From the NCBI GenBank assembly GCA_042088965.1, contig JBELLC010000036.1, forward strand, positions 1-23,967: DNA of 23,967 nucleotides, in the 5' to 3' direction. Below the pieces are notes generated by a model. It was not told the origin of the DNA. It did no database searches and saw only the letters and a program-made list of their open reading frames with translations. Shown one piece after another: positions 7,805 to 15,228 of this stretch. The position numbers and the translations under genes were made by a program. This DNA comes from TMED26 sp042088965 (GTDB lineage: Bacteria; Pseudomonadota; Alphaproteobacteria; Thalassobaculales; Thalassobaculaceae). Positions within the stretch are counted from its first letter, which is position 1; every line of letters begins with the position of its first letter.

Positions 7805-9247
7805 ATGTCAGCCTATGACGTGATCATCAAAAATGCCCAGATTGCCACGGCCAGCGATCAATACAGCGCTGATATCGGCATCAAAGATGGGAAAATTACC
7901 GCTTTAATGCAGGGCCTAGAAGGCGCCGATGAGGTGATTGATGCCGCTGGTCGTTGGGTCACTCCGGGGGGGATCGATTCCCATTGCCACATTGATCAAG
8001 CCAGCAGTGATGGCAGTGTCTGCGCCGATGACTTTGAGACCGGCACACGTTCGGCGGCGTGCGGTGGAACAACCACAGTTATTCCATTTGCCGCCCAAAT
8101 GCGTGGGCAATCACTGTTAGATGTGGTCAAGGATTACCACCATAAAGCTGATGGTAAGGCGCTGATTGATTATAGTTTTCACCTGATTGTCAGCGATCCA
8201 ACACCGCAAGTTTTGGGCCAAGAGCTGCCAGCATTGATCCGCGACGGTTATACCTCGTTCAAAGTCTATATGACCTATGACGATATGAAGTTGTCGGACA
8301 GGCAAATCCTGGATGTATTGGCCTTGGCCCGCCGTGAACAGGCGATGGTGATGGTCCATGCAGAAAATGCGGAAGTCATTGCATGGCTCACCGAAGCCCT
8401 GGAAAATGCTGGTCTCACCGCGCCGCGCTATCACGCGACCTCGCGGCCTGGACCGGTAGAGCGAGAGGCAACCCACCGGGCAATTACCTTGGCAGAGATT
8501 TTGGATACGCCGGTGTTATTGGTGCATGTGTCTGCGCGCGAAGCCATTGAGGAAATTCGCCGGGCCCAGGACAGGGGCCTGAAGGTCTATGGTGAGACCT
8601 GCCCGCAATATCTGTTTTTAACCGCTGACGATTTGGCCAAGCCAGAATTCGAAGGTGCAAAATGTATCTGCTCGCCGCCGCCGCGCGATGCTGCCAACCA
8701 GGAATATGTTTGGGCGGGACTGGCCAATGGAACCTTTCAGGTGTTTTCCTCAGATCATGCCCCAACCCGGTTTGATGACAGCAAAGGTAAAAAGATTAAT
8801 GGCGAAAAAGGGGCTTTTCGATGGATCCCAAATGGTGTGCCCGGTCTGGAGACGCGCTTGGCGTTGTTATTCTCCCATGGGGTTTTAGATGGCCGCTTGA
8901 GCATCAATAAGTTTGTTGAGCTGACGGCAAGCAATCCGGCAAAGCTTTACGGCCTGTACCCGCGTAAGGGCACGATCGCTGTGGGCAGTGATGCTGATGT
9001 GGTGATTTGGGATAGCAAGACAGCGCGGCAAATCAAAAATGAGGATCTGCATCACAATGTTGATTATACCCCTTATGAGGGGATTGAGCTGCGGGCCTGG
9101 CCAGCCATAACAATGTCACGGGGAACCGTGGTTTGGGACGGCACAGCACCCCTTGACGCAAAGGGACGGGGACAATTTTTGGAATGCGATTTGCCCGAGA
9201 CAGCGCGTCCGAAGCAGGCCCATGTGGCAGAGCCTTGGCTGCAATAA
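7805..9247 (+). CDS. hydA: Dihydropyrimidinase / D-hydantoinase
   Basis: This cyclic-amide hydrolase of the amidohydrolase superfamily is 480 residues long, the usual size. The binuclear zinc site is complete: H60 and H62 (GGIDSHCHID), carboxylated K153 (SFKVYMTYD), H185 (MVHAENAE), H241 (LLVHVSARE) and D317 (SSDHAPTRF). PNGVPGLETRLALL and SNPAKLYGLYPRKG are also characteristic. It opens dihydropyrimidine or 5-substituted hydantoin rings to carbamoyl amino acids in the cytoplasm. The ATG at 7805 is chosen because GAGGGG lies seven bases upstream; an ATG six bases earlier sits too close to that site. No beta-ureidopropionase or carbamoylase gene is nearby, so the product may not enter the classical pyrimidine pathway. 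The partner is the preceding arylmalonate-decarboxylase-like gene. Confidence 0.93.
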   Translation: MSAYDVIIKNAQIATASDQYSADIGIKDGKITALMQGLEGADEVIDAAGRWVTPGGIDSHCHIDQASSDGSVCADDFETGTRSAACGGTTTVIPFAAQMRGQSLLDVVKDYHHKADGKALIDYSFHLIVSDPTPQVLGQELPALIRDGYTSFKVYMTYDDMKLSDRQILDVLALARREQAMVMVHAENAEVIAWLTEALENAGLTAPRYHATSRPGPVEREATHRAITLAEILDTPVLLVHVSAREAIEEIRRAQDRGLKVYGETCPQYLFLTADDLAKPEFEGAKCICSPPPRDAANQEYVWAGLANGTFQVFSSDHAPTRFDDSKGKKINGEKGAFRWIPNGVPGLETRLALLFSHGVLDGRLSINKFVELTASNPAKLYGLYPRKGTIAVGSDADVVIWDSKTARQIKNEDLHHNVDYTPYEGIELRAWPAITMSRGTVVWDGTAPLDAKGRGQFLECDLPETARPKQAHVAEPWLQ

Positions 9248-9392
9248 AAGTCACCCAATGTGGAAGCGATAAGCGCTGTTGGCGTTCGGCATTGGCGATA
9301 ATCTGATTGCATTATTTTCTATTGATGGCGTGGCGCTGGTCTGTGATCATGGCAGTGTTGGTTAAAATAACACCTGCTGCAGGAGCGTATTG

Positions 9393-10124
9393 ATGTCGAA
9401 ACCAATTGCATTAATTATTGGCGTTGGTGCTGAAAAGGGCATTGGTGGGGCGCTATGTCAGCGTGCTCAGCAGGCCGGCTATCACGTCGCCATTGTTGGC
9501 CGGACAGCGGCCAAGATCGACACCCTTGCGGCGCAGATTAATGCTGAGGGCGGCAGTGCTAGCGCGCATGTGGCTGATGTTGGTGATGAGGCTCAGATGT
9601 TGGCAATGTTCGCCGATATTGACGCACTCGAGGGTGATTTAGCGTTTGTGACCTATAACGCTGGTAGTGGCTTCCGTCATGAGACGGCCGCCATGTCAGG
9701 GCAGGTTTTTGAGGATGTTTGGCGGGTCACCTGCCTGGGCGGCTTTATCGCTGGCCGGGAGGCGGCAAAACGTCTGGCAACCCTTGGGCAGGGAACGCTT
9801 GTATTCACGGGGGCAACAGCGTCGATAAAAGCCCGCCCGCCTTTTCTTGCCTTTGCGTCCGCAAAGGCAGGATTACGCGCCGTCGCTGCCGGCTTGGCCC
9901 GAGAGTTTGGACCCAAAAATGTGCATGTGGGCCATGTCATCATTGATGGCGGTGTTGATGGTGCAATCCGCCGAAAGCGGATTCCCGCAGATGCAGAAAC
10001 GGCTGGGGAGAACGAAATTCTCAGTCCTGATGCAATCGCTGAAAGTTACTGGCAACTGCATTTACAGCACCGGTCCGCTTGGAGCTTTGAAATCGATCTG
10101 CGGCCTTTCAGTGAGGTGTTCTAA
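9393..10124 (+). CDS. SDR-family protein lacking the catalytic tyrosine
   Basis: The 243-residue protein has a Rossmann nucleotide-binding start (IIGVGAEKGIGGAL), the ADVGD segment and a YNAGSG motif (N89), as in short-chain dehydrogenases. The catalytic region reads FTGATAS (S144), then AFASAK. The YxxxK motif has phenylalanine at position 154 while K158 is kept. The tail HVGHVIIDGGVDGA is typical of a bacterial SDR subgroup that, from memory, often carries this FASAK form. Dehydrogenase activity by the standard mechanism is therefore doubtful; a binding, reductase-variant or non-redox role is possible. The ATG at 9393 is preferred over a TTG one codon earlier, with AGGAG upstream. It converges on kynU, with 13 bases between stop codons. 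Confidence 0.88.
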   Translation: MSKPIALIIGVGAEKGIGGALCQRAQQAGYHVAIVGRTAAKIDTLAAQINAEGGSASAHVADVGDEAQMLAMFADIDALEGDLAFVTYNAGSGFRHETAAMSGQVFEDVWRVTCLGGFIAGREAAKRLATLGQGTLVFTGATASIKARPPFLAFASAKAGLRAVAAGLAREFGPKNVHVGHVIIDGGVDGAIRRKRIPADAETAGENEILSPDAIAESYWQLHLQHRSAWSFEIDLRPFSEVF

Positions 10125-10137
10125 CGCTGCATCCTGT

Positions 10138-11373
10138 TTAGGTGACCTTTTGCGCGGTTTGGAATTTCGCTTGTTGCCATAGTTTGTTTTTCCAAATGTA
10201 TTCAATTTTTTCAGCGGCATGCAGGATATCGTTGCGATCAAGATAGAGGGGGGTAATCCCAAATCGCATAAGGTTTGGGGCGCGGAAATCGCCAATAACA
10301 CCCTCGTTGATCAGTGCCTGCATGAACGCATATCCGTGCCTGAACGCGAAAGAAACTTGGCTGCCGCGCAAATCTGGATCCCGAGGGCTGGCTAAGGTGA
10401 GATCAGGACAGCGCTGCGTCACCTGCTGGATGAAAAGCTCTGATAGGCAGATCGCGGCGCGGCGGATCGCGGTCAAGTCGGCACCTGTCCAAACTTTCAA
10501 GGCTTCGTGCAAGGCGCTCATTTGAATGACGGAAGGAGTGCCGACACGCATCCGTTCAATCGACATGGCTGGCCGGTAGGCGGTTTCAAAGGCAAAAGGC
10601 TCTGCATGTCCCAGCCATCCTGCCAGCGAAGGCTCAACCGCTTGGGTTAGGTCGGGGCGAACATAGATGAATGCGGGCGCGCCAGGGCCGCCATTGAGAT
10701 ATTTATAGGTGCAGCCAACGGCAAATTCGGTCTCGCTGGCTTGCAGGTCAATTGGTAGCGCCCCGGCACTATGGGCCAAGTCCCAGATGGTGATTGCGCC
10801 CCCTGCATGGGCCAGCTGGGTGATGGCCTGCATGTCATGTTTGCGGCCTGTTCGGTAATCAACCTCGGTTAGCAGGACGGCGGCGATGTCATCAGATTGT
10901 TGACGTAAGGTGTCGCTGACGGCCTCTGGGGCAACAATCTGTAAGACATAGTCCGCGTCTTTTAAGGCGATCAGGCCTTGAGCGATATAAAGATCAGAGG
11001 GGAAATTACCGCTGTCAGATAAAATAACCCGCCGGTTGGGGCGCAGGGCCAGGGCCGCGGATAAGGCTTGGAAGACCTTTATGGATAAAGTGTCGCCCAT
11101 CACAACACTGCCCGTAGGTGCGCCAATCAGGGGGGCAATGAGATTGCCCACATCGACAGCTTGTTGCATCCAACCAGCAGAGTTCCAGGCGCGAATTAAG
11201 TCTGTTCGCCATTCATTTTGAATAACGGTTTGAACCCTTTCATTGACGCCTTTAACCAGTGGACCGAGGGAATTACCATCCATGTAAATGATCCCAGCGG
11301 GTAGATCGAAAAGATGTTTACGCAGCACGCCAGCGTCAGAGGCCTGTCGCGCGCGATCATGTTCTCGTGTCAT
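10138..11373 (-). CDS. kynU: Kynureninase
   Basis: Kynureninase is a PLP enzyme that cleaves kynurenine (or 3-hydroxykynurenine) to anthranilate (or 3-hydroxyanthranilate) and alanine in tryptophan breakdown. The 411-residue protein has family length and landmarks: IIYMDGNSLGPL near the N-terminus, SGNFPSDLYIAQG, LTEVDYRTG, the PLP-ring contact D198 with H201 in WDLAHSAG, and the Schiff-base lysine K224 in CTYKYLNGGPGAPAF. The C-terminal domain includes RGSQVSFAF and PNLMRFGITPLYL. The start ATG has GAGG six bases upstream. No kynA, kynB or anthranilate gene is visible, so it stands alone here, convergent with the SDR gene and divergent from the thioesterase across 233 bases in which I see no other gene. 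Confidence 0.95.
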   Translation of the reverse strand: MTREHDRARQASDAGVLRKHLFDLPAGIIYMDGNSLGPLVKGVNERVQTVIQNEWRTDLIRAWNSAGWMQQAVDVGNLIAPLIGAPTGSVVMGDTLSIKVFQALSAALALRPNRRVILSDSGNFPSDLYIAQGLIALKDADYVLQIVAPEAVSDTLRQQSDDIAAVLLTEVDYRTGRKHDMQAITQLAHAGGAITIWDLAHSAGALPIDLQASETEFAVGCTYKYLNGGPGAPAFIYVRPDLTQAVEPSLAGWLGHAEPFAFETAYRPAMSIERMRVGTPSVIQMSALHEALKVWTGADLTAIRRAAICLSELFIQQVTQRCPDLTLASPRDPDLRGSQVSFAFRHGYAFMQALINEGVIGDFRAPNLMRFGITPLYLDRNDILHAAEKIEYIWKNKLWQQAKFQTAQKVT

Positions 11374-11606
11374 TCGGAGACCTCATCGGTCGGTTGCGGG
11401 TTTTACCCGTCATTTCGCTCAACCATATTCGCACAAGCGATATCATGGCTTAAATCTCTGCTGCAATCAAACGACATTTAAAATCAGACTGTTGGCGTAT
11501 CTGGGCGACGTGATCATGTGGTCAGGTCATGAAAATGCTGGCGAGATGAAAGATGCGGTGATTAGATAACAGTCACGTCAAAATTACTCCGATACTCCAT
11601 GATAGA

Positions 11607-12050
11607 ATGCAGAACCCGATGAATGATGCGATTTGGCAGCATATTGAAAACAGTATGGCTGCGCAGACGATGATGCAAACGCTGGGCGCGCGTTTGGCGC
11701 ATGTTGGTGACGGTGAAGCCACCATTGAAGCGCCAATCCTGCCCGGCAGCCGTCAGCAACAGGGGGCAGGTGCTGGCGCCCTAACCTTTGCACTGGGCGA
11801 TACAGCTGCGGGCTATGCAGCCCTTTCCAAATTGTCCTTAGATTACGAAGTTCTGACCTCTGAGTTGAAAATTAACTTTTTGGCCCCTGCGGTTGGTGAG
11901 CTTTTACGGGCCGAGGGCAAGGTTGTTAAAGCCGGTCGGCGGCAAATTATTGTGACCGCCGAGGTGTATGCGATAACCGGTGAAGAGCGCCAGTTAATTG
12001 CTGTTTTGCAAGGCACAATGGTACCAACAACGGCCGCCCGGTCATATTAA
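11607..12050 (+). CDS. PaaI-type hotdog-fold thioesterase
   Basis: The 147-residue protein has the PaaI-like hotdog layout: an early FMQTLGARL-type strand (MMQTLGARLAHVGDGEA), then the central helix QQGAGAGALTFALGDTAAGYAAL, described here in two parts with the key acidic residue in LGDTAAG, and a last sheet (ELKINFLAPAVGE, GRRQIIVTAEVY). Such enzymes hydrolyse acyl- or aryl-CoA thioesters in the cytoplasm. The glutamine-rich QQQGAGAG replaces the more common HGG before the catalytic helix. No good ribosome binding site is seen before 11607, and an ATG at 11619 is an equally possible start. The next gene, a flavoprotein, starts 37 bases after the stop and is probably cotranscribed. Confidence 0.85.
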   Translation: MQNPMNDAIWQHIENSMAAQTMMQTLGARLAHVGDGEATIEAPILPGSRQQQGAGAGALTFALGDTAAGYAALSKLSLDYEVLTSELKINFLAPAVGELLRAEGKVVKAGRRQIIVTAEVYAITGEERQLIAVLQGTMVPTTAARSY

Positions 12051-12087
12051 CAGCGACAGCACCATAATCGATATTTGGGGGGATAAC

Positions 12088-13641
12088 ATGCAAACCTATA
12101 CAGCGGATGTGATTGTGGTCGGATGCGGTATTGCGGGCCTGTCAGCGGCGATGACGGCAGCCGAGCATGGGGCGCGGGTCGCTATTTTAGAGCGTGCGCC
12201 AGAACATGAGCGGGGCGGCAATACCCGCTATACCGAGAGTTTTTGGCGAATGAAAAGTGAAGATGCTGTCTCAGATGACTTTGAAGAGCGCTTTGCTGCC
12301 AACGCGGGCGGCTGGCCGGACCCTGGTATTGCGCAAGATGCGGTGCGGGACTGGGATAATCAGCCTGCTGTGCTGCGCTCTCTTGGCATGGTTGACCCTG
12401 GATTTGTGGCAACTCTGGCTGCTGAAGCGCCAAAGGCGCTGAAATGGCTGAAAAGCTTTGGCGTGACCTTTGATTTTCTGCCGCTTTATTTCCTCAGCCA
12501 GTCAACCACCCGGATGGGACCTGTTGGTGGCGGTCTTGCGCTCGTTGAGGCCTTGGCTGGGGCGGCTGAAGCGCGAGAAGGCCAGATCACTTTTTATTAT
12601 GAGACTGCCGCCCGCGATTTGATCACCGACGAGACGGGCCGCGTTTGTGGGATTAAGGCTGTTGCAAAAGGCAACCGTCCGGTCCGCTTTGAGGGCCAAT
12701 CAGTGGTGTTGGCATCGGGTGGCTTTGAAGGCAATTCTGAAATGCTGAGCCATTACGTGGGCGCACAAGCACAATTCATCCGCCCAGTTGCCCGTGGCGG
12801 TCATTATAATCGTGGTGAGGGCATTCGCATGGCGTTAGATGCGGGTGCTGCCGCCTGTGGCGATTTTGGCAGCTTTCATGCGCAGCCAGTTGATCCCCGT
12901 GCCACCGATTGGGAGCCTGTTGTGCTGAATTACAGCTATGGCCTCTTGGTTAACCGGCAGGGGCAACGGTTTACCGATGAGGGGCCGGCGATGGTGGATG
13001 CCACTTATGAGGCGGTGACCCGTGAAATTATGGCACAGCCAGAAGGGCTTGCTTTTGCGGTCTTCGATGCAGGATTAGATGATGTCGATAATTGGCAGGC
13101 GACGGTGCGCTCGCGGGTGCCGCCGTATCAGGCCGCAAGCCTCGCAGAATTGGCAGCGCTGATGGGGGTTGAGCCGGTCTTGCTCGAAGAAACCGTCGCT
13201 GATTTTAACGCCGCTTGTCCTGCCAGTGGAGATTTTGATCCGTTGCAGCCTGATGGCCTGGCAACCCGTGATCTGTTACCCCGTAAATCAAATTGGGCGC
13301 GGCCCTTGTTGACACCGCCCTTTCGCGCCTGGCCAATGATCTGCTCGAACTGTTTTACCTTTGGCGGTGTAAAGGTTGATCATCATGCGCGGGTGATCAA
13401 TGCCGAAGGCGATGCGATCCCTGGGCTATATGCTGCGGGTGAGGTTGTTGGGCTTTATTATCGGACTTATACCGGAGCAACATCGGTCATGCGCGGGGCG
13501 GTGACAGGNNNNNNNNNNNNNNNNNNNNNNNNNNNNNNNNNNNNNNNNNNNNNNNNNNNNNNNNNNNNNNNNNNNNNNNNNNNNNNNNNNNNNNNNNNNN
13601 NNNNNNNNTTGGCGATCATGGCGGCTCATGGCGGAACGTGA
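12088..13641 (+). CDS. FAD-dependent fumarate reductase/tricarballylate dehydrogenase-like oxidoreductase, interrupted by an assembly gap
   Basis: The protein starts with an FAD Rossmann motif (DVIVVGCGIAGLSAA) and GGNTRYTESFWRM. It ends before the gap with PGLYAAGEVVGLYY and TGATSVMRGAV, the closing FAD-binding region of the fumarate reductase/succinate dehydrogenase flavoprotein family. The GGN(S/T)R segment after the Rossmann fold is close to tricarballylate dehydrogenase TcuA. It likely oxidises or reduces a carboxylic acid; the substrate is unknown. GGGGGG lies upstream of the ATG at 12088. Codons 474 onward fall in 100 N. After the gap an open frame ends at 13641 (LAIMAAHGGT), but because the gap length is unknown this end is provisional. 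A TcuA-like enzyme just before a TRAP operon could process the imported acid. Confidence 0.85.
   Translation: MQTYTADVIVVGCGIAGLSAAMTAAEHGARVAILERAPEHERGGNTRYTESFWRMKSEDAVSDDFEERFAANAGGWPDPGIAQDAVRDWDNQPAVLRSLGMVDPGFVATLAAEAPKALKWLKSFGVTFDFLPLYFLSQSTTRMGPVGGGLALVEALAGAAEAREGQITFYYETAARDLITDETGRVCGIKAVAKGNRPVRFEGQSVVLASGGFEGNSEMLSHYVGAQAQFIRPVARGGHYNRGEGIRMALDAGAAACGDFGSFHAQPVDPRATDWEPVVLNYSYGLLVNRQGQRFTDEGPAMVDATYEAVTREIMAQPEGLAFAVFDAGLDDVDNWQATVRSRVPPYQAASLAELAALMGVEPVLLEETVADFNAACPASGDFDPLQPDGLATRDLLPRKSNWARPLLTPPFRAWPMICSNCFTFGGVKVDHHARVINAEGDAIPGLYAAGEVVGLYYRTYTGATSVMRGAVTXXXXXXXXXXXXXXXXXXXXXXXXXXXXXXXXXXLAIMAAHGGT
13509..13608. other. Assembly gap (100 N) inside the flavoprotein gene
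   Basis: This is a run of exactly 100 N. It removes the last part of the flavoprotein coding region and possibly the 3' end of the minus-strand TauD/TfdA remnant. Confidence 0.95.
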
Positions 13642-13971
13642 GGTCACGTCGGTGAATGGCGGCCAAACGGCCGGGGGGTGGTTTGGCTGGTCTCTCATCA
13701 CCGTGACACGTTCAATCACCCTTTTGCCGACAAAATCATTCACCACGTAATGTTGGCTAAAACGATTGTCCCACATCCCGATGGTGCCCGCAGACCAGCG
13801 GTGGCGGACGGTGAATTGTGGTTGCTGAATCCAGCGCGTCAAATATCTCAGAATATGGGCACTTTCTGGCGCGCTTAATTCAACAATCCGGCGGGTGAAA
13901 TGCTCATTTACGTAGAGGGCTTCCCTGCACAGACATGGTTTAACGCCGACAAATTTAGGTTGGGGGCAATT
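13609..13971 (-). pseudogene. C-terminal remnant of a TauD/TfdA-family dioxygenase
   Basis: Read on the minus strand, the frame encodes ALYVNEHFTRRIVELS, then TVRHRWSAGTIGMWDNR, FSQHYVVNDF and RVIERVTVMRDQP. This is the C-terminal third of TauD/TfdA Fe(II)/2-oxoglutarate dioxygenases, including the distal iron histidine in QHY and the 2-oxoglutarate-binding arginine region. Similarity runs from about 13926 to 13684. Upstream there is an in-frame TAA (13972-13974), and the N-terminal half with the HxD motif is absent; only the dctP leader lies there. No stop follows before the gap, and the tail overlaps the flavoprotein 3' end in antisense. The gene is a truncated remnant. Functional relatives attack taurine, sulfonates or aryloxyacids. 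Confidence 0.75.
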
Positions 13972-13979
13972 TTAGTACA

Positions 13980-14009
13980 TTGCAGAAATAATAAAAATCT
14001 GGCTATGAT
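13980..14009 (+). promoter_or_regulatory. Candidate promoter for the TRAP operon
   Basis: TATGAT (14004-14009) matches five of six -10 consensus bases and is preceded, after 18 bases, by TTGCAG (13980-13985), a poor -35 element. It lies about 115 bases before dctP in an AT-rich stretch. It was found by eye only. Confidence 0.3.
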
Positions 14010-14045
14010 TGTAAAACCCGATTTCCATCAGTGGTAATAATCTAA

Positions 14046-14087
14046 ACGCGCCTCCTTCTAAAACCATGCACTGTGATGAGGCGGCGT
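14046..14087 (+). promoter_or_regulatory. Inverted repeat in the dctP leader
   Basis: ACGCGCCTC (14046-14054) pairs with GAGGCGGCGT (14078-14087) over nine base pairs with one bulged G, around a 23-base loop. It lies between the candidate promoter and dctP. It could be a regulator-binding dyad or a leader hairpin; no T-tract follows, so it is not a standard terminator. Confidence 0.35.
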
Positions 14088-14125
14088 ACTTACCTAAAAA
14101 GATGCACAATTAATGAGGGAAAAAC

Positions 14126-15148
14126 ATGAAAACCAGGATGATCGTGACAGTTGCCGCATTACTTCTGACCCTGACGGGGCTTGCGGACGCAAAAACCTTA
14201 AAAGTTCAATCCAGTTCAAAAGCGGGTGACTGGGCGCACCGGTTTATGACCGATAAATGGGCCCCGAAACTGGGTGTGATGACCGGTGGTAAAGTGACGC
14301 TTGATGTGTTGCCGACGAAGGCTGTTGTGCCGCACCGCGAAACCATTGATGCGGTGGCAAATGGTATTTTGGACGGAGATTTGAACGCTGTTTCTTACTT
14401 TTCCGGCCGGGATCCCGCATTTGCGATCATTGGTGACCTTATCGCTGGCTATGATACGGTTGATCAGGTGCGGACCTTTTGCCAATACGGCGGCGGCAAA
14501 GAGATGCTGCAAAAGCTTTACGACAAATACACCAAAGGCCGGGTGCATGTTGTCGGCTGCGGGCCCTATGCGAAAGAAGCTTTTGTGTCGACCGTACCAA
14601 TTCGGGGTATTGCTGACTTTAAAGGGGTAAAAGTACGCTCGCCTGAGGGTCTTGCCGCTGAAGTCTTTAAGCGTGTTGGCGCGGCCCCGGTGTCCTTGCC
14701 GTTCTCGGAGGTTTATACGGCCCTTGAGAAAAAAGTCATCGACGCCGCTGATGCCTCTGCACATGTCAATAACAATGCCAGTGGCATGTACAAGATTGCC
14801 AAATTCCCAATCTATCCGGGCATTCATTCGATGGCTGTTCTGCAGTTCATTGTGAATAAAAAAGTTTGGAATAAGATCGGCAAAGAGGGCCAAACCGCCC
14901 TTGAGGTTTGGTATCAGGCTGCCTATGACGCGATGCGCCGCGAAGCGGATATCGAAGACCAGAAAATCGCTGATACACAACGTAAAGGCGGCGATATTGA
15001 GGTTATTGATTGGAGCACCGAGGAGCGGGCGAAGTTCCGCGAAATTGCTGTTGGTGCATGGGAAGATTTCTCAAAGAAATCACCTTTGGCAAAAGAGGCT
15101 TTGGACGTGCATTTGAATTTCATGCGGTCAACCGGCTTGCTGAAGTAA
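14126..15148 (+). CDS. dctP: TRAP transporter substrate-binding protein, DctP family
   Basis: This periplasmic binding protein delivers a small organic acid to a TRAP permease driven by the sodium or proton gradient. The 340-residue protein begins with a clear signal peptide (KTRMIVTVAALLLTLTG, likely cut after ADA at residue 22). The family core ADFKGVKVRSPEG contains the conserved arginine that usually binds a substrate carboxylate, followed by GAAPVSLPFSEVYTALEKK. GAGGG lies upstream of the ATG. It is the first gene of the 14126-19204 operon, with an 80-base gap to the permease that contains a stable hairpin, as often seen where the binding protein is made in excess. The ligand cannot be predicted; a carboxylate is likely because of the arginine. 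Confidence 0.93.
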   Translation: MKTRMIVTVAALLLTLTGLADAKTLKVQSSSKAGDWAHRFMTDKWAPKLGVMTGGKVTLDVLPTKAVVPHRETIDAVANGILDGDLNAVSYFSGRDPAFAIIGDLIAGYDTVDQVRTFCQYGGGKEMLQKLYDKYTKGRVHVVGCGPYAKEAFVSTVPIRGIADFKGVKVRSPEGLAAEVFKRVGAAPVSLPFSEVYTALEKKVIDAADASAHVNNNASGMYKIAKFPIYPGIHSMAVLQFIVNKKVWNKIGKEGQTALEVWYQAAYDAMRREADIEDQKIADTQRKGGDIEVIDWSTEERAKFREIAVGAWEDFSKKSPLAKEALDVHLNFMRSTGLLK

Positions 15149-15157
15149 GGCATTGGC

Positions 15158-15187
15158 ATACCGCTGTGCCTATGGGTGCAGCGGTAT
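15158..15187 (+). promoter_or_regulatory. Intercistronic hairpin after dctP
   Basis: ATACCGCTG (15158-15166) and CAGCGGTAT (15179-15187) form a perfect 9-bp stem, which can extend inward by two wobble and two C-G pairs. No T-tract follows (AACCCCTA), so it is more likely an RNA-stabilising or attenuating element than a full terminator. It lies 10 bases after the dctP stop and would favour dctP expression over the permease. Confidence 0.55.
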
Positions 15188-15228
15188 AACCCCTATCAGA
15201 ATTCAGATTTACGTTAGAGGACGCGGCG

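Noticed and set aside
9248..9392. Small hydrophobic open frame between the hydantoinase and SDR genes
   Set aside because: About 30 codons directly after a stop, without an ATG or ribosome binding site; too little to call a gene or remnant.
14216..14980. 254-codon open frame antisense to dctP
   Set aside because: It lies wholly within dctP, which has a signal peptide and family motifs; the antisense translation resembles no protein and has no supporting start signal.
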